DNA of 49,219 nucleotides from the NCBI GenBank assembly GCA_000333855.2, contig CM007320.1:1859545-1908763 (forward strand), in the 5' to 3' direction. Positions 9,757 through 19,201 of this stretch are shown here, one piece after another. Numbering within the stretch: position 1 is the first letter of the stretch; each line of letters starts with the position of its first letter. The notes below the pieces were generated by a model. That model had not been told where the DNA came from. It was given only the letters and a program-made list of their open reading frames with translations, and searched no databases. Position numbers and translations under genes: made by a program. The DNA is from Endotrypanum monterogeii (lineage: Eukaryota > Euglenozoa > Kinetoplastea > Trypanosomatida > Trypanosomatidae).

Positions 9757-11103
9757 ATGGATTTAGATACGCAGCGCAAAGAAGAGTGGTGCATCTCACT
9801 TCAGTTCTTTCTATCCAGTCGTCTACGGACGCCGCCGTATGCGGTGGCCTCCAGACAGGATCCATTTATTCGGATACCGGCCATGATCCCTCGCACACAG
9901 TTCCTGCTGGATGGAATCCTCTGGGCAGTGAGTGATCATCCTAGTTGGGTAGAGAGTGCCTGGCTCACTATTCAGAATCATATCAAAGATACAGCGACAC
10001 GTTTCGCAGAACTCAGTGAGGAGCTCGCACGTGCAACAGCGGCAGCGTTAACGGCGTCCTCCAGCAGCAGTAGCGTGGCCACTAATGCCATTTCTTCCAT
10101 GATTGCTCCGCGAGGTTCAGCACTAGACCGCCGGTACACCTACCAAGCACATGCCGCCGTACAGGATATCTATGTTGCATTCTGTGCCCTGGATGTCCTT
10201 GCGAAGGGTATCTGCGCTGAGGCAGCCGGGAAATTGCGCGATGCCATTGGAGCTGAACTGCCACAGCTTGTAGCCTACTACATCCCAGTGTTTTCTCCAA
10301 TGACATCTTATTGGGTAGCGGACGCCGTTGAGGAGTACCGCAATCTTTTTCTTGCTCTCCTGGACTCGTGGCTGACGCTAAGCATATTTAACAGTGACGT
10401 ACACCGTCGTCTTCAAGAATACATGCAGCACCGCCTGCAACGCACGCGCGATGCAGAGTCTGAGGAACATCTTTCGTTGCAGTCTAACATCGAAGGCAGT
10501 GCAACAGCCAAGGCACATGGAAAGAGTGGAAATGCACATGGCGATGATGCGTGGGAAATTCGTGTGCAAAATATCATTGACAGCACAGCTCGGGTCAGTG
10601 TCGCGGTGATGGGCACAAACCCAACGTCTCACTTGGCACGAACAGAAGCAAGTGGAAAGGGGGCCCAGCAAGGGTCGGGCACGAGGGTCAATAATCCCGC
10701 GTTGTACTCTTTCGAGCGTGGTGTGCGGACACCAGAGACGGTGGAGAGGACGCTGCGAAGCTTTTTGAACTCTATATTTCCCCCCCGAAACACAGCGGCG
10801 GCGCGGCACCGGTGCCCGCACTGCGGCGCTCCCCTACGCAGCGACAATGCCAAGAGTGCGCACTACCGCTCTCACTTCCACTACCGAAACTTTTTGAAGC
10901 CGGAGGAAAAACTGGTGCGACTCATGTACCCCTCCGCCGCGGACTTTGCGGAGCACACAGGAGACCTGAAGCGTGAGGGCCATTTTACGAGAACTGTAGA
11001 GGTGCTGGAGGAGGCGTACAAGGGTGGGGGTCGTGGAGTGGTGAAGATACGCCGGCTGGAGGATCCTCAGACTGCAGCGAATGACTCCACCTCTCTCCCT
11101 TAG
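9757..11103 (+). CDS. Pcf11-like protein: CID-like domain plus C2H2 zinc finger
   Basis: A 448-residue protein; translation is taken from the ATG at 9757 because the upstream in-frame sequence is AC-repeat DNA. Residues ~20-235 are helical and resemble a CID (RNA polymerase II CTD-interacting domain). A central helix pair (VQDIYVAFCALDVLAKGI) leads to a closing helix with the typical LLDSW/IF pattern (NLFLALLDSWLTLSIF). A linker of ~115 residues precedes a C2H2 finger with C353, C356, H369 and H373, followed by HYRNF, as in the first finger of Pcf11-type cleavage factors. Pcf11 links Pol II to 3' processing and termination. In trypanosomatids 3' processing is coupled to trans-splicing, so the role would be nuclear mRNA maturation. 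The identification rests on pattern matching by eye; the Ser/Ala-rich insertion at ~90-115 is unusual. Confidence 0.5.
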   Translation: MDLDTQRKEEWCISLQFFLSSRLRTPPYAVASRQDPFIRIPAMIPRTQFLLDGILWAVSDHPSWVESAWLTIQNHIKDTATRFAELSEELARATAAALTASSSSSSVATNAISSMIAPRGSALDRRYTYQAHAAVQDIYVAFCALDVLAKGICAEAAGKLRDAIGAELPQLVAYYIPVFSPMTSYWVADAVEEYRNLFLALLDSWLTLSIFNSDVHRRLQEYMQHRLQRTRDAESEEHLSLQSNIEGSATAKAHGKSGNAHGDDAWEIRVQNIIDSTARVSVAVMGTNPTSHLARTEASGKGAQQGSGTRVNNPALYSFERGVRTPETVERTLRSFLNSIFPPRNTAAARHRCPHCGAPLRSDNAKSAHYRSHFHYRNFLKPEEKLVRLMYPSAADFAEHTGDLKREGHFTRTVEVLEEAYKGGGRGVVKIRRLEDPQTAANDSTSLP

Positions 11104-11346
11104 GATATATATACATATATATAAATATATATATGTGTGTGTGTGTGTGTACCAGCGACAACACGCTTTCTATGGCTTGGTTGGGGGCGCTTGCTGTGAC
11201 CATGTGTTTGCGCATAGCTGTACCTCGAAGTGCTTCTTGATCAGTCCGCGTGGGATATCTTCACAGCCCCCCTTCTCTGCTCTGAAGCTGTGCTTTGTTG
11301 CGACTGTTGAAGCGGTGCCGAGAGGATGAGATGCCTCTCTTCATCC

Positions 11347-11380
<34 letters not shown>

Positions 11381-11770
11381 GTATATGTATATGGATGTTA
11401 ACGTCTACATAATTGCCTGCACACACAAAAAAAAAGAGGACGAAATACATGTTTTTTCCTTTTCCCCGGTAAATCTCCCAAGCTCCTGCTAAGTGCACCC
11501 CTTCCGATTGCGGATGCGGTGTACCTTTGATGTGTACAGATGTATTGCAGCGCGTATATTGGATTTAATATGCAGAAGTACACACGGGCTCTCACCTCGT
11601 GGAACCCCAACACCTTTTTTTTTCTCCCGTTCTGATTATTTCTCCGCATCACTGTGCCTTTTTTTTGTTTTGTTTTTCTCCTCGGAAGTACACAGAGACA
11701 CATACGCAAATATACACACAAACACATACACACACACCCTAACAGGGTGTTTGCTGCATTGCCTCGACAC
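11104..11770. other. intergenic region
   Basis: Begins with TA and GT tracts (11104-11150), then a CT-to-TA tract (11347-11395), A- and T-runs, and an AC tract (11715-11736) about 35 bases before the next ATG. No gene is seen. Confidence 0.6.
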
Positions 11771-12922
11771 ATGCTCGCTCGAGGCTGCTTTCTTCGGCAA
11801 AACTCAACGTCAGCGCGGATACTGCTTGGTCTACAGGATGGACAATCGTACACGCCAACGGATATAAAAAAGGCCTTCCGAGAACGAGCGCTGACCGCCC
11901 ATCCCGACACTGGCGGTGATCCAGACGCATTTCGGCAGCTTCAGGCCGCCTACGAGACGCTGCTGCACGAGCACAGCTCTGCAAAGGGAAACTGCCATGC
12001 AGGAGCTTCCCCGGACGACAGGGATAGTGATGGCGGGTTCTATGCCCACCCGCATGCACAGTATAGCAACGGCATGCGCTCGCACCGAGCCTACTGGCAA
12101 GAAAAGCATGCCGAAATGAACATGAACACGAACCGCCGCGGCAGTCACCAGCACGCATCAAACACACACTACCAGGCTCGCTCACAGTACCGCACCTACG
12201 GCGAAGGACTCGGTGAGGATTTCCACAATACGGCACACTCGTCATCGTTTGCCAGTCAAGGGCACCAGGGCACTCAGGCAAACTTCTCCACGTGGTATTT
12301 CTACCGGCCGTACGACTCAGACTACAGCAACCCGTTCGGTACCGGCTTCACACCGGAGGAAATGCGTCGGGCGGCAGAGGAGCAGCGCCGCGGCTTTGCG
12401 CGTGCGGTGGTGTGGCACGCCTGTCTCTGGTCTGGCCTAGCCTTCGTCGTTTATCTGCACGAGCGCAACAATCGCATCTGGCGCGCGATGGAAGCCCGTG
12501 AAAAGGGCTATCAAGACCCAGAATACTGGGAGCAGTTGCGGAAGGAAGAGGAGGAGGCGCGCCGAAGTAGTCGGGCCCCGCTGCGCCTCGAACGCCATTG
12601 GTTCGAGGCACCTCTGGTAAAACCTCTGATGATGGACATTGCAGAAGACGACCTTCGTGGTGCACCCAAAGGAAGCACGGCAGAGGCAGCATCACAACAC
12701 AATACGGCCGAGGAGAGACGGCGACACGCCTCGAGCCCATCGCGAGTAGTGCTACGGAGCGCAGGTGAAAGCAGGATTGGTTCTCGTGTTGTGAGCTATC
12801 GAGGACGTCCCTTCACCCCTAATGGAGTACGAGGCAAGCGTAACACGATGCCCAAGACACCGAAAACGTATGCTGAGGATATCACGCACGAGATGGAAGA
12901 TGATGACAGGGAAAGTGTCTAG
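11771..12922 (+). CDS. J-domain (DnaJ-like) protein, probably mitochondrial, with TM helix
   Basis: A 383-residue protein from the ATG at 11771; the longer frame starts at a GTG and reads through AC-repeat DNA. The N-terminus MLARGCFLRQNSTSAR is basic and Ser/Arg-rich, as in mitochondrial presequences. A J-domain lies at ~16-68, with the Hsp70-stimulating HPD at residues 44-46. It is shortened and starts close to the presequence, as in several kinetoplastid mitochondrial J-proteins. A His/Ser/Gln-rich linker follows (~70-165). A likely membrane segment then lies at ~212-232 (WHACLWSGLAFVVYL), and a highly charged C-terminal tail. It should recruit and stimulate a mitochondrial Hsp70 at a membrane. 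The exact partner cannot be read from the sequence. Confidence 0.8.
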   Translation: MLARGCFLRQNSTSARILLGLQDGQSYTPTDIKKAFRERALTAHPDTGGDPDAFRQLQAAYETLLHEHSSAKGNCHAGASPDDRDSDGGFYAHPHAQYSNGMRSHRAYWQEKHAEMNMNTNRRGSHQHASNTHYQARSQYRTYGEGLGEDFHNTAHSSSFASQGHQGTQANFSTWYFYRPYDSDYSNPFGTGFTPEEMRRAAEEQRRGFARAVVWHACLWSGLAFVVYLHERNNRIWRAMEAREKGYQDPEYWEQLRKEEEEARRSSRAPLRLERHWFEAPLVKPLMMDIAEDDLRGAPKGSTAEAASQHNTAEERRRHASSPSRVVLRSAGESRIGSRVVSYRGRPFTPNGVRGKRNTMPKTPKTYAEDITHEMEDDDRESV

Positions 12923-14504
12923 CCGCCTGCGGCTTGGTGTGTTGAGAGGACGGTGCACTTAAAAGTGCTTCAGACTATTCGCGCACCCTTGACGTAGCCC
13001 TTCTGAAAAACACACGCCAACCGCTTCTTTTTATTTTGATCCTGCATTTTTTTCCTTTGTATTCACGCGGAGATGCGTCTCTGTATGTGTTTGTGTGTGT
13101 GTGTGTGAAAAAGGAAAAGAATCATCTAGTTACCGGCTTTGTGCTTAAAATGTATATAACTGTTCGATTCCGGGTATATGGGCACCATTATCACGTGACG
13201 CAATAAATTTTACTTCCTGTAGTATTTAGTATTGACATTTTTTTTTTTGTGTGTGTGTGTGCGTGTGTGCTGCTGCTGCATTCACTGTTTCATGTTTTAT
13301 TATCTATTCTTATTAGTAGTAGTAGTCTCTGTAGTAGGAAGAAACTTGTTGGAACAAGTTACTCAACTTAGTTTTCATCTCTGTTGTTCTCTCGCTGTTT
13401 GCTTGTCTTTTTTTTTTCACTCCTCGTTACAAACTATTGCAACGTACAGTAGTACCCTCAACATCATCATCAGCGTCACTAGGAACTTCATCGTAGATGT
13501 ACTGCTTCCGCTATTCCGCTCTCTTGCTACACCTCCTCATATCCGCTGCACCACTAAGAAAAAAAAAAGTCTGTTCGCCTGATCTTTTTTGCTGCTTTAA
13601 AAAAAAAAAAAATTGTGAAATACACCGTGACAGAATAAAACATGTCTTGAACCAGATGGCTCATACAAGCCCTCGGTTAATCCTCGGCCTCGCGTGTGTG
13701 TGTGTGTGTGTGCGCCCACATGACGCCGTCACGGGTGAGGCTACTAAAATCAACGAGGACGACAATACCGATCAATTCCGAAGTAAGCGTGAATGACTGA
13801 TGTTCAAACAGAAACGTACCCAAAGCAGGGAACTTGTGAACACGTGATCAGACACGTGAACACAAAAAAAAAAAATAGAGAGTTTTGTGACATTAGTGCG
13901 GATTAAACTTTTCCATTATCTCGCCCGCACGCGCCACCTAGTATATTTTGTTCAAAAATTTCTGTTTCCTTTGAACAAACGTACCGCGTCTCTCATGATT
14001 TTTTTTTTCGGTGCAGTGATATCTTCACCTACGCCCTGCCAACTTTCGTGCCTCCTCTCTTTTGGTGGTATCCTGATTGTCTCTCGATGCTCTCACTCAC
14101 TCTTCGATTTGCAGTCCGCTCCCCCGTGCAGGAGTCCAGGCGAAGGGAAGCTGAATATGTTTTTTTCCGATTTTTTTTCTATCGATTATTTTTTTTTCCT
14201 CCTAGGCACTCGTGCATATTTTTTATTCTGCTCTTGAACACAGTCAAGGCTACCAGGGGAGCAAGTGTTGTAACACATGGTCCTTGCATGGTACACCTTC
14301 TCCTCGCTCCATGTCTATCTGCAGTTGAACGAGTACAGTAGGGAAATACATTTTATTTTATTTTTTGTTTGTTTCTGGTGGCCTCCCCATATGTTTGCCC
14401 ACGCACATACCACTCCTGCCCCTCCGTCATCTACTGAGTAGACAAACGTTCCAACCCCGCTGTCATCACGCCCCGCGCCCACCTGTCGGTCCTAGAGCAG
14501 TTCG

Positions 14505-14535
<31 letters not shown>

Positions 14536-14675
14536 CTATATATATATAGATATAGATATATATATATGTATACCGCCCCTTGTGAGCGACAAGTCTCACT
14601 AATACTCGCTCAGAGATAGCGCGGCCATACATTTTCCACAGAGCAAGGTGCGCAGTGAAACACGCACACAACACG
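12923..14675. other. long intergenic region, no gene seen
   Basis: T-rich on the + strand, with many T-runs and A-runs, GT tracts (13088-13107, 13249-13268, 13694-13713), and a large TA tract at 14508-14570 about 105 bases before the next ATG. Open frames such as 13232-13582 and 13887-14237 are poly-T translations rich in Phe and Leu and are rejected. Confidence 0.6.
14508..14570. repeat. imperfect (TA)n tract
   Basis: About 60 bases of TA with TATAGATA variants, just upstream of the long gene at 14676. Confidence 0.85.
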
Positions 14676-17600
14676 ATGCGCCGCGCCCCTTACCTTCGCC
14701 CTATCCGTCACCTCTTTCTTCCTTGCCGCCTCTTCTCAGCTGCCGCAACGGGCGCCTCGGAGGTATCGCCGCTAAAGAATTCGTGTGTGTTTTCGGAGCA
14801 CATCAACAGCAGTGGTCGTAGGGATCAGAGCGTCACACCAGACGTCACGGAGGCGACGCTCCAGAGCGGCGAAGGTGCAAGCGCCTCTGCCACACCCAGA
14901 GCCAAAGCTTCCACCACATCTGGTGTAGCCCAGCCATGTATCTCATCATCATCGGAGAAGCGATACAACACTCCCTGGACAGTGGAAAAAGTGCATTCCT
15001 TTCTGCAGCGATACGAATATCTTTTTGATCGTGCTCCTCTCCTCTCCTCTGCTTCTCGAATTATGGGACTTGTGACGACTCCCCTGCTGGAAGGTGTGAA
15101 GACAACCATGGAATGCCCTCAGCCTTTACATCGTAGGACCCGTGACGTGTCCTCTCGACGCGGCTTCCGAGCGAGCGCTGAGGCGGTGGAAGAAATTCAA
15201 CTCCTGCTAGACCGCCTCGCGCAGGATCCGCTACTGCTGAGCTCCCTCCACGAAAAGCAACGCCACCGTCTCGTAACGGAGGCGTGCTATCTTGGGTATA
15301 CCGTAGGTCTTTATAGCCGGTGCTGTGCACTCTATGTGAACACTATACTGCTTGCGCGTGACACCGGCATCAGCAGTCGCGACAAACAGATGACCTCACT
15401 GTCCACGTCATGTCACGCATGTGAGTCCGTCTCTGGATTCCCTGGAGCACCGCGGACTACGGCAGCAACCGGAGATTCTTTCCACACTCCCGACTTTATT
15501 ATCGATGCCGCGGGTGAAGCAGGTGATTTGGGAACACTGCACACGTGCCTCCTCCACGGCACGCATACGTCGCTGAAAGAAGCGACCACTATAGCTACTC
15601 CGAAAATGCTTACAGCATTACACGTATATGCGCAGTGCGTTCGTGTTCTGCTTCGCCATGGATGGGGAAGTTTTCCGGCATTAAGAGCGAAAGATGTCGA
15701 AGGCACTCCCATAGAATCGGTAATGGGAACCACGGCAGCGGCGCACGATGCGCCAGGTGCGCCTGCAGAGACCTCTAAACGGCAGCGCTGGAATAGTTTT
15801 GCCTGCAAAGTGCTACACCACCTCCGCATCGACGCCGACGACGTAGAAGACTTTCTGCACACTTCCCTGTGGAGAGGAAGCTACCGGGACGCAGACACAG
15901 GCGGTGACTGGGGCGCTTCCCAATCATGTGTATACGCCCAAGTTTTTCACTACTGGCTAGACGACGAAAGGGAAGAGGAAGCGTCAGCAAACCGGGTTTC
16001 GCTCCGCCAACGACTTCGTCGACACGAAAGGAAGGTTGAAGGCGAAGCAAAAAAAAAATGTCGAGAATCCGCACCTGTGCTTCTCACAGTTCCCGCCCTC
16101 GTGACCCTGCTACGCACGGCTGTGGTGGCTCGCCAGCACGATGTGGCTGAGTGGGCGACTCTATGCGTTGATGCTTGCTTAGAAGAATGGATACGCGACT
16201 CGTACGTGACCGCTGCAGACACGGACAAAGACATGCCGAATTGCACATTCGACGCCGCTTCCCACCGCATTGCCGCCCCACTGTCGGTGCTGGACACCCC
16301 CTTTCCGCAGTCGCTGCCGCAGCTCGATACACTTCTTGCTTTGTACCTTCGGTATCTCCAACAGTCAAGTCAGCACTCACGGGCTGTCCGCTGGTTGTCT
16401 CGCCTTCGCCGACGTCAGTCCACCGTGCCCATTCTCTCTCATGCGCTAATGACGCTTTCCGTCGCTCGGGAGGCGGCTCGACTTGCCAGTGACAATCTCG
16501 ACAGCGATTTGGCGATATGGTGCCTTCAGCTGTGTTTGGGTGACACAACATCCGTCGTCTCCCCTGGCCATGCAGACGTCTTCCAGTGCCTGTGCGCCTA
16601 CGCTCGCTGCGGACTTCCAAACTTCGATGTGGTACTACAGTCTTTGAGCAAAAACGAGCTTCTCTCACCTACACCAGAGGAGGTACTCTTCCTTCGTCTT
16701 CTGCACGCCCGCCGCTCGCTGAACTGGCGCACCGAGTGGGAGCGCTGTGTGTCTCCATACGTCACCGAGGAGGAGGAGCAAGCCCGGGAACAGGACGGAC
16801 AAAGAGTAGAGGTTCAAGGCGGGGTCCACCCTGTCAAAGGGCCTTCTTCACTAATTGTCAGACTTCGGGTGCCCGAACCTCTGCAATTGTGGAAATATAG
16901 ACCATCGACTTTGCCTCGACACATCGGCGAGAACCAGTCACCAGACGAGGCTGGCGGCAACTACCTGACATCAAGTGATCCTCGGGTGCTCTCTGCGCAA
17001 CACCCTCCGGCGCTTTCTTCGGTGTTTTCCCCTCGAGTCATTCATCTAGCCCTCCTCATTCTCCAGGAGGGTGAACATCCTGCCTTCATGTCATATTATC
17101 GTACTTTCTTGCTCACATTCAGCGAGCGCATCACCCCGCAGGATCGTGCGCGGTGGGTAGTGTTGGCCGTTATGTGGGCTATCCAGCTCCAGGGAAGCGC
17201 CCGGAGCGAAGATGTTGTGTATATAGCGCGAGAAGTAGAGCAACTTACACAGCTTCAACAAGCGCACACACGAAATGCTACAGCGTCCCTTCCTCCTATC
17301 TCTAGTGAGCTCTGGCACAGCCTCAGTCGCAAATGGGCAACACTTTACCAGCAGTACCCTCCTTCTCTGTGGCAACGCGCCGCAATGGCGGAGACCCAGA
17401 GTGCAAGTGATGCTCGCCGCGGCTTGTTGTCGAGTCGACTCCTATGCACGCCAAGCGCAGCCGCATTGGCAACCACGCCTGTATTCACGCGTTTCTCCAA
17501 ACGACGGCACCTTCTGCCGTCCGTCGTGATCTCATCAACAGACCTTTTGCGGACGTCGATACACAGCACCGCTCAAATGACATGTGGGGTAACGTGCAGC

Positions 17601-17693
17601 GACAAAGAGGCTGCCGCAGCCCACTGGCTTCCTCCAGATAACAAAGATTTGAATTTGTGGGTGAACTACGTAGAATCCGTGCACCTTTTCTAG
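14676..17693 (+). CDS. large mitochondrial helical protein, unknown
   Basis: A 1005-residue protein; the ATG is seven codons inside a GTG-initiated frame. The N-terminus MRRAPYLRPIRHLFLPCRLFS is strongly basic and amphipathic, a clear mitochondrial presequence. The rest is mainly alpha-helical. Paired helices are visible at ~180-240, ~305-345 and ~465-520, and again at ~620-680 (VFQCLCAYARCGLPNF followed by LLSPTPEEVLFLRLLHARRSL). This spacing suggests a helical-repeat solenoid of the PPR or related kind. I cannot place repeats confidently, and no catalytic motif is seen. A role in mitochondrial RNA metabolism or in the ribosome is a plausible inference, because kinetoplastid mitochondria use many such proteins. 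Low-complexity insertions occur near residues 45-90 and 455-470; the latter includes a poly-A run read as lysines. Confidence 0.7.
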   Translation: MRRAPYLRPIRHLFLPCRLFSAAATGASEVSPLKNSCVFSEHINSSGRRDQSVTPDVTEATLQSGEGASASATPRAKASTTSGVAQPCISSSSEKRYNTPWTVEKVHSFLQRYEYLFDRAPLLSSASRIMGLVTTPLLEGVKTTMECPQPLHRRTRDVSSRRGFRASAEAVEEIQLLLDRLAQDPLLLSSLHEKQRHRLVTEACYLGYTVGLYSRCCALYVNTILLARDTGISSRDKQMTSLSTSCHACESVSGFPGAPRTTAATGDSFHTPDFIIDAAGEAGDLGTLHTCLLHGTHTSLKEATTIATPKMLTALHVYAQCVRVLLRHGWGSFPALRAKDVEGTPIESVMGTTAAAHDAPGAPAETSKRQRWNSFACKVLHHLRIDADDVEDFLHTSLWRGSYRDADTGGDWGASQSCVYAQVFHYWLDDEREEEASANRVSLRQRLRRHERKVEGEAKKKCRESAPVLLTVPALVTLLRTAVVARQHDVAEWATLCVDACLEEWIRDSYVTAADTDKDMPNCTFDAASHRIAAPLSVLDTPFPQSLPQLDTLLALYLRYLQQSSQHSRAVRWLSRLRRRQSTVPILSHALMTLSVAREAARLASDNLDSDLAIWCLQLCLGDTTSVVSPGHADVFQCLCAYARCGLPNFDVVLQSLSKNELLSPTPEEVLFLRLLHARRSLNWRTEWERCVSPYVTEEEEQAREQDGQRVEVQGGVHPVKGPSSLIVRLRVPEPLQLWKYRPSTLPRHIGENQSPDEAGGNYLTSSDPRVLSAQHPPALSSVFSPRVIHLALLILQEGEHPAFMSYYRTFLLTFSERITPQDRARWVVLAVMWAIQLQGSARSEDVVYIAREVEQLTQLQQAHTRNATASLPPISSELWHSLSRKWATLYQQYPPSLWQRAAMAETQSASDARRGLLSSRLLCTPSAAALATTPVFTRFSKRRHLLPSVVISSTDLLRTSIHSTAQMTCGVTCSDKEAAAAHWLPPDNKDLNLWVNYVESVHLF

Positions 17694-18874
17694 GCAACGG
17701 CGATGTAGCGATAGACACACAGCAGAGGGAACACGAAGGAGAAACAAAGGGGAGGGGCGGGCGTGAAATGGGGTGGGGGCAGTCGTGTCGAGCCTGGGTC
17801 TTCCCTCATCTCCGAGGAAAGATTTATGTGCGTCTCTTCACCACTGCCCAGGACACATATATTGTGCTTCTTGTTGGTGGTTCACTATCACCTGATCCCT
17901 TTCCCCTTTTACGCACCCATGAATGCTTAGCGATAGTGAGCCCATGCAAAGGAGAAGAGAAAAATGGATGAAGTCAACTTGATAAATTACCTTTCCTATC
18001 GACGGACCGGTCTCGAGACACGAAGCAACAAAACATATATATATATATATATATATTTTTTTTGCGTGGTTATGGGCAGGTTCAACGAAGGCACCCCCCC
18101 CCTTGTTCCTCTACTCGCTGCCCCCTCATATGTTGCTGGCTCGCCACGTCGAAGGCTACCCTGCTGCATCACCATCCGGGGGCCTGGCCACCGGTTGCCA
18201 CATCAGTATACCGCCCTGACCCCCCCCCCTGCCCCCACCCCGCTACCCTACGCACGTCTGAAAGTGTGGTTTAACCTCATTCCTGAGTTGCCTTCAGGTC
18301 ATCATGGAGTCACTCGGTTGATGAGAAGTGGAGGATGTAGGAGAAAACCAAAGAAAACAAATAGAGGAATAAGTCGAGACGGAAAAAATGCGGAGGGAAA
18401 AAGAAATATGCAGCACACCTGCTCGTCTCCTCCAGGGATCAACCCACCCTCAGGTTTCTGTCCCCACCCCCAACCCCTCATTTCTTAATGAGGTGCAGGG
18501 GTGCTCTAGGGGGGAATGTCCCCGCCCTCTCGGTGCTCCGCACGCTCTACCCCTAAAACATCCCACCCACAAGCATACCCCGTCATGTTTGCATCCTTAA
18601 AACCGCCCCCGATTGCTTCTTTTCTGATCTGACATATGTTTCCGTGAGGGAACACCCCCTTTCACCGTCACACTAAGCCTTAAGACATCAAGCAAGTAAG
18701 CGAGGTATTTGGTACTCAGCAGTGAAGCTACAAGTGTCCCCGTATCTGCGACTCCATCCTTCAACGGCAGCGCCTGATACCTGGACCGCGTCTCGTGGCA
18801 ATCCTATATATATATATATATATATATCCACTTCACACTAGTCGTATTTTTTGTCTGCTGTTTGTTGCTTCACC
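17694..18874. other. intergenic region
   Basis: Contains a TA tract (18035-18056), C-runs, and a TA tract (18805-18827) less than 50 bases before the next ATG. A 174-codon frame from 17964 reads through the TA tract and Pro-rich DNA and lacks protein-like composition, so it is rejected. Confidence 0.6.
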
Positions 18875-19201
18875 ATGGGAGGCAAAGCGAAGCCAACAAA
18901 GCACACTGCCGCAGAGACGGCGCGCAAGAACCACCTGGCAACAACAAATATGGGTGGGGGCCGAGCTGGTCTGGCGGATCGCAAAGGCGGTGCAGCTGGT
19001 CACTCCAAGTTCATCTGCAAGGTCTGTATGGCACAAGCCCCTGATCTCAAGAGCATGCGTATTCACTTCGAGTCGAAACACCCGACCCAGACATTCGACG
19101 AGTCCGAATTTGAGGATCTCCACGAGAAGTTTGGCGGCACAACAAAAGGAGTTGGAGTGCACGGAAGCCTCAAGAAGGAAAAGGTAAAGCACACTGAATA
19201 A
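18875..19201 (+). CDS. small C2H2 zinc-finger protein (ZNF706/At2g23090-like)
   Basis: A 108-residue protein; the ATG sits in a strong CACCATGG context, and the frame upstream lacks another ATG. The N-terminal half is Lys/Gly/Ala-rich and basic (MGGKAKPTKHTAAETARKNH). A single C2H2 finger follows, with spacing C-x2-C-x12-H-x4-H in FICKVCMAQ...HFESKHP, and then a charged tail. The arrangement, a basic Gly-rich lead followed by a CKVCM finger ending in KHP, matches the small eukaryotic ZNF706/At2g23090-type proteins, whose function is poorly defined. The finger extends over residues ~49-72. Confident as a gene; the family assignment is by motif resemblance. Confidence 0.75.
   Translation: MGGKAKPTKHTAAETARKNHLATTNMGGGRAGLADRKGGAAGHSKFICKVCMAQAPDLKSMRIHFESKHPTQTFDESEFEDLHEKFGGTTKGVGVHGSLKKEKVKHTE

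Noticed and set aside
13232..13582. 116-codon frame in the long spacer
   Set aside because: Phe/Leu/Val/Ser-rich translation of T-runs and GT repeats, with no motif.
17964..18488. 174-codon + strand frame starting at a real ATG
   Set aside because: It reads through a TA microsatellite and Pro-rich spacer DNA, with no domain and no protein-like pattern; the neighbouring zinc-finger gene has a far better start.
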